Below are positions 57,027 to 64,000 of a DNA stretch of 64,000 bases, piece after piece (the first letter of the stretch is position 1; each line of letters begins with the position of its first letter). The position numbers were made by a program, and so were the translations under genes. Source of the DNA: Rhyacophila brunnea (lineage: Eukaryota > Arthropoda > Insecta > Trichoptera > Rhyacophilidae); the NCBI GenBank assembly GCA_022495005.1, contig JAGYXB010000615.1, positions 186,001-250,000 of the forward strand. The letters are read 5' to 3'. Below the pieces are notes generated by a model. The model ran no database searches, had not been told where the DNA came from, and saw only the letters and a program-made list of their open reading frames with translations.

Positions 57027-57950
57027 GGACATGGCCCCCACATCCCGAAGCGGGCCCGCTTGCTACGATGTTTGGCGTCTCTCCAACCGATCGCTAAGGT
57101 TAAGGACAGTGTAATGTTCTACACTAAAGTTCCCCAAATGGGATTCCGTGTAACTCTAGGCTTTCGTCTAAAATAAAGGCTATTTTGTGTATTTTAGCGA
57201 TTTTTGTTATTTTACAACGTTTTTCTTAGCTCGCATTCTTATTTGTGCGGTGGTTGTTTGTCCGGTAAAAATCTTGCAATCGATTCTTAACTAACTTCCC
57301 GACTAGCTTTTAGAATATATCAGAACACGATGCCTATGCATTTTTTAATACTTTTAGCCATCTTTAAGTAGAATTGATTTCATTTTCAGTTAATTCTGTT
57401 TTGTATGAAAAGTTATTTCGGAAGAAATCCGTAAAAAGTAAAACTATTATTGGTTGCTAAGTGGGTCCTAGCAATTAAATTATTATTAGTAATATATACG
57501 TGCGTTACTATGGATATAAATATGACATTTCGGTATTATTTCTTTCAAGTACAATTTTTTTTTGATCGTTTAAGCTAGTCAAGTCAAGTCAAGTTTATAT
57601 GATTCAACAGAAAATTTAAAATTGTATATAAAAAGTTCTTTTTATCTTGTAATTATTTTAAAATTTAATCCACTTGAATTGTCCGCACTCGGCTTCATAC
57701 TATGAAGCACTAATGAAGCAAAGTAACATGCGACCCTTCGCCATATTAAATAAATAATCATTTTTATTGGTCAGGAAAGATTAAAAATCATTATAAAAGA
57801 AAAGTCTACTCGTCAAATACCGCCGCAGGCGATTTTTTTTTACTATTAGAGCAAATTTGTGGTGTGTGTTTATTTCACTGAACTGGTCGACCTGCCACGC
57901 TAGAGCATGCATGATGACATAAACCAGAAATCAAGTCGTCGGTGGCTTTG
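57027..57950. mobile_element. broken H5-like hAT fragment, split by repeat D2
   Basis: 57028-57115 matches the first H5 module (CCCCACATCCCGAAGCGGGCC, CGCTAAGGTTAAGGACAGTGT). 57828-57945 matches the second (GCGATTTTTTTTACTATTAG, CACTGAACTGGTCGACCTGCC). In H5 the two modules are about 280 bp apart; here about 720 bp, the difference being close to the length of repeat D2 between them. No termini are visible, so limits are approximate. Confidence 0.65.
57270..57655 (-). mobile_element. dispersed repeat D2
   Basis: Reverse-complement copy of D1 (19782-20205). The hairpin-like core GGTTGCTAAGTGGGTCCTAG, the ATATACGTGCGTTACTATGG block and the AAAAAGTTCTTTTTATCTTG end are all conserved. It lies between the two halves of an H5-like fragment, suggesting D is mobile. 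Class unknown. Confidence 0.7.
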
Positions 57951-58840
57951 AAAAAAGCGTATACGCTCGTGTATTCTATTAATGCGCGGCGACGTTCTCT
58001 CGCACTATAAATTATAGTGTATTGCCAGCAATGCGCTTATCAATAAATTATTGTGGATTTTTTAAAGTCTTAACATATGCGTAGGTACGAGAATGATATT
58101 ATTGAATTAAAATCAAATTATTAATGAATCTAAATTGCCGTCCAGATCGCCCAATTTCCCTGCGCCCGTGAATTTGTTAATATCTAAATAATATAATATA
58201 TTGCGTAATAATGACAGATCATGGAGGTAGGTATCTAATTAACTAGTCCGACAGAGGCGTTGTTAACAAACGCTATTTTTGACGTTTCATAACCCCGAGA
58301 TACTTAATGCTTGGAATACGTCATAGCATATTTATCATATTTTTTCATGAATTACGAGTTAAGCCAAATCAGACTAAATAGTGAGATATTCCGAGTTCGG
58401 GCTAGCTCAGGGTATGGGTTGAACTCAGGAATCACAAAATTAGAATAAATAAAACTCTTTGTTTTTTTTTTGTAAGCAAGTGGCTTTGTATTTTCAATGT
58501 TTTTTTTTACACTTATATTCTAATAATTAACACATTATTTTTATTTTTGACGCTAGAGTTTGCGAACTCAACTCTACGTCTGCTCGTGATTACGTATTTT
58601 TTCCGACTGCCTGTTTAAATGTTTAAAAACGCTCGCGTGATAATTTATCGAGTACAGTTACTACAAAAGAACTTTCATGCTAACTCTCTTCCACTCTTAC
58701 ATCCATCTCTTTCAAACTCATAAAACAAAATCTTACATTGTTTTAAAATTTTATATCTATGTACATATTGTAATTAGTATTCTAAATCTAACATATTCTT
58801 TTTTATCCAGATAGCCAAGTGATACGTCATTTTTCTATTA
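57951..58840. other. AT-rich stretch, nothing recognised
   Basis: No features beyond chance frames. Confidence 0.5.
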
Positions 58841-58853
58841 ATTGACTATGTGG

Positions 58854-59144
58854 CTAAGCTGCATGTTTAGGCCTACAAAACTTTTTTCCGGCTCCAGTCC
58901 AGGAGTATGTCAATAGGTAGGTAAGTAAAGAGAGACGACATAGGTACAATAATTGTGCAAGGTATTCCTTTGTTTCTTGTTTGTCTAGTAATATGGGTTT
59001 GCAATTAAAATGTATCGTGGTCACCTTACAAAGATGCACTCGGCCGTTGTCGACTACTAACCCCGTCGCTTTTCCTTTTTTACTGGCACTTCCTAGCTGC
59101 GAGTAGCCAGTAGGCGTATGTTTACCTGTCCATTTCAGTGACAC
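58854..59144 (-). other. unrecognised 96-codon open frame with donor-like sites
   Basis: Minus-strand frame starting MSLKWTGKHTPTGYSQLGSA, then SKKGKATGLVVDNGRVHLCK, with GC content above its surroundings through 59040-59150. A possible acceptor (GGCTACTCGCAG) precedes LGSA, and donors TGTAAG|GTGACC (after HLCK) and GGACAG|GTAAAC are present. The peptide looks plausible, but no family is recognised. Exon, decayed retrogene or chance. Confidence 0.25.
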
Positions 59145-59526
59145 TCCACATATGCGTTACGGCTCACATATTTTAATAGGCTTTTATTATCTTTCTGCAA
59201 CTAAATTATTGAGATGTAACTCTTGTCAAATTAAATACACGGGTCACACGGAATATTAATTATTAAACATGCAATCAGATAAAGGTCGTAAAATATTTCG
59301 GAATTTGCTCGATTTTCTAGATTGATTCAACTGATTTTTTTTCACGTATTCTACAATGTGATGTAGATTAGATCTTAGATGCCATAGGAAGAGATTTCCA
59401 AACAGTTGTTTTACGATACTGTTTCTGGGTTACTGATAATAATAAAAATGATTCGAAATAAGCATATTTGTTGAACTCTACATTGTAGTGTTGGTAAGTA
59501 TCGGTTTTAGACTATAATAAGTAGGA
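59145..59526. other. AT-rich stretch, nothing recognised
   Basis: No features beyond chance frames. Confidence 0.5.
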
Positions 59527-59935
59527 TACATATCGACCGTATTTAGGAAAAAGAGCGTAACCGACACAGAAGAAATTTTACAGGAGAGGCAAAAAACATT
59601 TTTTGAATGATTTTGGTTCAATATGAATAAAAAAAAATAGGCACAGACTGGGAGTATGATGATTGATGATTTGGTGTAATATCTTTTCGATCTATTAATA
59701 ATTAAAGAAGTTATTACAGAAAAATCATTTAAATTTAGGGTAAATGCTTTTTTCCTTGAATTAAAACTTTATTAAAGCTCAAGTAAAACCTGAATTTAGA
59801 TAATAAATCAGCATTTGCGGCTTACTTCCTTTTTACAGAACGTGTATTTAGTTGTATGCATTGTTAATATCCAATAAAAGCACTTTTCGAAAAATCGAGG
59901 GTTACGCCCTTTTTCCTAAACACAGTCGATATGTA
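59527..59935. mobile_element. inverted-repeat element, TACATATCGAC ends
   Basis: A 409-bp segment whose first about 36 bp (TACATATCGACCGTATTTAG then GAAAAAGAGCGTAACC) recur in reverse complement at its right end (GGGTTACGCCCTTTTTCC, then TAAACACAGTCGATATGTA) with four mismatches. The interior is AT-rich and non-coding. Ends with TA-containing flanks; likely a MITE. Superfamily not assigned. Confidence 0.75.
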
Positions 59936-61932
59936 ATCAATGTTGTAACGGTATAACTAAAAATGAAACTGATATCCGCTTTTATGTCAGAGGGAAATCG
60001 TGGGATCTTTCTTGACCTTGAATCAAAAGAGTGTAGTAAAATAAATTATATTTTTTTTATAGTTATGATTGTACCATCTGTGCTATCTTACCCTGCAATA
60101 GTAGGTTCATACTTAGTCATATTATTGAATAATCTTCTCTTCATAGGCGGTTATCAGTACATTGCAGAAGTGTTTTTTCATACTAGATTTTCTTCCAAAT
60201 TCGTTACTACTAACACCCTCTGGACGCTCCCCGCTTACGTGACCGTCCTCCTCATGTCGAAGCAGTTAGACGTGTTCTAAATATTATGTACGAGTACCTA
60301 CCCAAACTCTTCCCGCATACGCTTTCTCCGAACACTATTGTATACCATCTTTGTAATTTCTCAAATCTGTTCACCAAAACTGTGTTCATTCTGAAGCAAT
60401 TCCCCCTACCAAAAACCTTCTGCCTATCTCTCCGACGATTCCTCCTCGTATTCGTCCGGAGCCAAAAGGCTGTTCATTACTACCTACGTAGAAATCATAC
60501 TACGGACTAGCAAAATCATTCGTCAGTTAAAAGTGCGTTAGTGACAATAATTTGCAATTAGGTACTGCAAGTACAGTAAGTTGGGGTAGGTACATGCATT
60601 AAATTCAATAAGAGAACGTTTATTTTTCATTAATACTACCCTTCCATAAAATAGTTGTATTTTCAGCACTTAGAACAATTACTACTTAATAATCTAACAT
60701 TCTCTCCCATAAATAACTCCTTTAGTCATAACGTCACCCCCGTAACCGTTTTAGTATAGCACCTTCGTATGCAGATTCTGTACGAATACCTTTGTGATTA
60801 GATAATTATTTATTGCTTTGGTTTATCAAATTCTAATGTTATTCTTGACTACTTTAAGAATCGCTGGACCACGCGATGACAAAAAGTACGTACATATAGG
60901 TAAGTAAATAGTTTCAACTCCCAACCAATTTTAGCTCTTGCGGATTTGTCGCCGCAACCAAACCGAGAGACACTGCTGCCAGCGTTTGCATTTTGCAACA
61001 GCTGGATAATGCATTAAAGTCCACAATCAAATCATTATTACTATAATATACGTATGCGTTCTTCGTGCTTCCCCCATACGGGTTTTCTCTAACCGCATTA
61101 CATTTTTAAGAGTTTTTTTTAACCCTGTGTTGCCAACTAATCTAATACCAAAAAGCTATCAATACAATAACCCACACATGTACTATAACTGAACGTTTTG
61201 CATTTCTTCATCCAAAATTTTTAAGTTTAAGATTTAGAAATCAAATCTGTGGACTCATTTAAATAGTATCTACTAGGTACCAAATAAACCTGTTTCTATG
61301 TCTTCTAATAAACAGCGTTGTCATGATGGCATTTCTTTACCAGATTTATAATTTTCCATCGGGGATCGTTTGAAGTAATCGTACATGTCTCTCTTCTCGG
61401 GAGTACCCTCATGGCTGAAGATCGTGCTTTCTCTGAAATGCAGTCATATTATTTTGCAAGTGGACCAAAAACTGTTAATTTTCCGTACGCTGTCGACTCA
61501 TGGTAAAAATATGTCACTTGACAGGGATTGAATCCATGTCTAAATAGTAAATAAAATATGTAATAATAAAACCCACTGGAATATAAGGGAATTACAAAAT
61601 AAAGTAGGTGGGTAAGTATATTAGAAATACAATCATATCGTATAATTTATATAAAATTCTGTTACTTAGTACCAAATTATATCAAATCAATGGTTTTATT
61701 GAACCGAATAAAATTGTAACATTACTGTCTGCAATGAATGATCCACGAAAAACGCGTATTTTGTTGATATCAATACTATATGGTCATCGTTTTCCGGTAC
61801 GACAGCTAATGGTAATACGTACAATTTACACATAACCTCCTTTTTACCATGTCGCCAAAAATCATTTCGATCTGTCATGCGACATTGATACAGTTTGTAT
61901 TGGTTGTTATTATAAATCGCGGTTTTCTCTAG
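59936..61932. other. AT-rich stretch, nothing firm
   Basis: Plus-strand frames at 59963-60280 (hydrophobic, 105 codons) and 60286-60510 have no recognisable motif and no good splice or Kozak context. No transposon ends seen. Confidence 0.45.
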
Positions 61933-62322
61933 ACCGTTTACATGCGCATGGATTTACGTGTAAGAAAATGTACGTGTGAACATGTATTATCTTGCAGTTG
62001 CAAGATTGCACGCATGAATCAAAAATCGGAAGCTTCTGAATTTTCATGCGACAGTCGGGATTATTTCGATCTGCGCATGCGCAGTCGAACGATAGTGGCG
62101 AACCTGCCGGCAAAAAAACGATCTACGCTTATTTTTAAGTTAACCGATTTTCACTACCTGTCAAATAGTACTTACCATAAAATGACAACACCGCGTCTCG
62201 CTTACTCTTGAAGAATGAGATTGGAGAGACAGTCCGCACTTTTACGTGTAAACAGTTATTTTCACGATAGTTTAAAATGCACACTATTGTTGGCAGTAAA
62301 TCCATGCACGTGTACAAGCGGT
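61933..62322. mobile_element. foldback MITE, ACCGYTTRYACRYGCATGG ends
   Basis: Left end ACCGTTTACATGCGCATGG and reversed right end ACCGCTTGTACACGTGCATG share an inverted repeat of about 25 bp running into GGATTTAC on both sides. The interior is CG-dinucleotide-rich (CTGCGCATGCGCAG palindrome at 62071-62084) and otherwise non-coding. The open frames on both strands here arise from this composition. Confidence 0.7.
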
Positions 62323-63161
62323 GTTATAGTTTAGCACTAAGACCGTCTTTTACCATAATTTGCGCTACTTACACGCATTCGTATTAAATATTAATTTCGT
62401 TTGGTCTATGCTTATCTTTTTTTTATCTACCAGCGAGTTAAGTGTTAGGTATGTTATATGTTTTAAACTGCATGCACTGCAGGGTTAATAATATTAGTAT
62501 ACGTCTTCTTGGAAACAATATTAAATTTACCGGTTTGTATAATAATAAATGCAGAGTTGCGTGTTTTGGTAGTTACATCAGTATGACAGCTTGACGATTA
62601 TTTTGTACGCCCGTAATTTTAACTTTTCGTTTGCTACTCAGGTATTATAGGCTGCTTTTGATTCCGAAATTAAGCCAATTTTCAAACCGGCAGGCTTATT
62701 AAATATTTTAATATGTTATAGTGTAAATTCTTTATAAATTGAGTCACTGAGGATTGACCTAATAAGTGCACCGCTGAAAGTTAAATATGCGATTGTGAAT
62801 TCTACATAAGTGCTCTCTTGTTTTCAAATGATCTTTTCTTACTACACTTTCCTTGAAAGAATATTTTCATTTATCTTTATTAATGTGAAGGACTCAGGCA
62901 AAAACATTCAAATTATATACCGTCGCTTTGTGTCTGTAAAGAATAGTAACATTTTATAGGTAGGTACACCATGTCCATGGCATAGGTTTATTCTAATGTT
63001 AGGAATCACATGTTTATATAATATCTTATTATAATTGTTTGATTAATTAATATATTAGTAGAAAATATGATTATTTAAAAACTTTTGTTCTTGTTCAATG
63101 TGCTGCACATCAATTAATTATTGGCGTAAACTCATGATTATAACTACGAGTATAATAAACT
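62323..63161. other. AT-rich stretch, nothing recognised
   Basis: No features beyond chance frames. Confidence 0.5.
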
Positions 63162-63174
63162 ATTATTAATTAAG

Positions 63175-63405
63175 TATTTTTTTTATTCAATGAATTCACA
63201 AGATTTAAGGATGTTCTAATTATTGAAAAATACATTTTGAACACTTGAGAAAATATTATATTATAACCAATAGAAAAAGTCTTTTTGAAATAAGTAAGAC
63301 ACCTCGCAGGAATCGAACCTGCATCTCTCGGGTATCGCGCCCATGCACATGACACAAACCATTATGCTAAAGGCGTCATACTTAATTGCGACAAATTTTA
63401 AATTA
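63175..63405 (-). mobile_element. tRNA-derived SINE S3
   Basis: Minus strand carries a tRNA-like head: GACGCCT, A-box TTTAGCATAATGG, T-arm GCAGGTTCGATTCCTGC with a perfect B-box, and AGGTGTC, which pairs at all seven positions with GACGCCT (one G-U). The body ends CTTAAATCTTGTGAATTCATTG plus an A-run, the tail also seen at 13047-13190. ATTATTAATTAAG lies on both sides (63162-63174 and 63406-63418) but is low-complexity, so the TSD is tentative. The anticodon arm does not form properly, arguing against a functional tRNA. Confidence 0.75.
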
Positions 63406-63418
63406 ATTATTAATTAAG

Positions 63419-64000
63419 GTTAACTAGTATGCATTATTTTAATTAGTAGCCGACGTCACATCAAATCGTAAATGTTGATCTAATGTCATTAGTTTACACT
63501 GCTTAAATAGTAAATAGGTACTTAGTTTACAAAGTTTTAACGATTCTGACATATTTCTGAAATATTTTACTGTAGATGCACATGACATCAATTTTTATTC
63601 TTTGTCGTATAGTTCGTTTCATCTCCTTTCAATTCTATGATTCTATTCATATACTTATCCTTTTGAAATCCTAATAATACCTTAACAATCACCTCGTTAA
63701 TGGAAAACACGGCTCGCAGTAATTATATCATTTCGCATCTAAAAGTTCCGCTACAACCATTGCTTTCCGCGACTCGCAAACCTTTGTCATTTCCCCGAAA
63801 CATTGCATTATCTGGTCCCCGGGCGAAATGGCGAAATCCTGCCGCATCAAAAGACAGCCCTCTACCCTACCCCATCGCCTGGAGCCACGCAGTAAAAGAC
63901 ATCGCCTAATTCTAAACTTTGCACGACACCCCGTAAAAATTTATCACTCTTCAAAGGGCCCTTCTTATTTGGAAACTTTTGCGAGACTTTTAACATATTG
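63419..64000. other. AT-rich, then a slightly GC-richer end; nothing recognised
   Basis: From about 63690 the composition becomes less AT-rich and a 69-codon plus-strand frame (63700-63909, with KAKWRNPAASK-like basic/Pro content) appears, without recognisable domain. It could be the edge of a transcribed region outside the window. Confidence 0.35.

Noticed and set aside
59963..60280. 105-codon hydrophobic frame that could be a small membrane protein
   Set aside because: No signal or family motif, AT-driven Phe/Ile/Leu content, no supporting splice or start context.
63300..63380. Possible functional tRNA gene on the minus strand
   Set aside because: Acceptor and T arms pair well, but the anticodon arm does not form, the head is 80 nt with an odd middle, and it continues into a body and A-tail shared with another repeat; a SINE explains all of it.
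1..64000. CRISPR arrays, operons, riboswitches or prophage
   Set aside because: No short direct-repeat/spacer pattern, no clustered long frames with ribosome-binding sites, and the repeat content is eukaryotic throughout.

Overview
The window looks like 64 kb of animal nuclear DNA, most probably from an insect. It is very AT-rich, and no stretch has bacterial-style gene density. It is full of eukaryotic transposon remnants and tRNA-derived SINEs, and has a few splice-flanked exon-like islands. Frequent GTAGGTACCTAC-type words and the style of the LINE 3' ends suggest Lepidoptera, with an aphid-like hemipteran as the alternative. This is inference; nothing here fixes the species. No complete host gene can be demonstrated. 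The window is best read as intergenic or long-intron DNA.

Layout. 0-3 kb: two same-orientation mariner elements, each with terminal inverted repeats and TA flanks. Their transposase genes are broken and share one identical frameshift. 3-13 kb: a GGACCGG-type foldback repeat, a GC-rich exon-like patch (5.25-5.37 kb), two abutting copies of a hAT-type MITE family (called A), a 9-bp-TSD element (G1), a hAT remnant (10.4 kb), a retroposon (C1) and a third A copy. 13-23 kb: SINE and LINE scraps, A4 with an internal insertion, dispersed repeat D1, a small hAT with AATACCGG ends, and a GC-rich first-exon candidate on the minus strand (22.3 kb). 23-32 kb: mostly featureless AT-rich DNA, two hATs, retroposon C2, a Penelope-like fragment, and hAT H4 with a perfect 8-bp TSD. 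33-39 kb: the best internal exon candidate (33.1 kb), two head-to-head SINEs with intact TSDs, hAT H5, RTE-like LINE scraps, two foldback MITEs and G2. 42-48 kb: A6 carrying a nested TTAA-flanked element (B1), a GC-rich island, repeats F2 and F3, and a hAT shell (H6) that contains pieces of two different LINEs. 49-64 kb: a nearly homogeneous 8 x 76-bp tandem array, B2, an RTE-like LINE 3' end, hAT H7, an H5-like fragment split by repeat D2, two more foldbacks and a terminal SINE.

The elements do not form a pathway. They record successive layers of insertion: B into A, LINE fragments inside hAT H6, and D2 within an H5 relative. The most informative observations are the shared mariner frameshift, the conserved asymmetric L-R'-R architecture of family A confirmed by 8-bp TSDs, the very young 76-bp array, and a small set of splice-flanked open stretches that could be exons of genes whose other exons lie outside the window or were not recognised.
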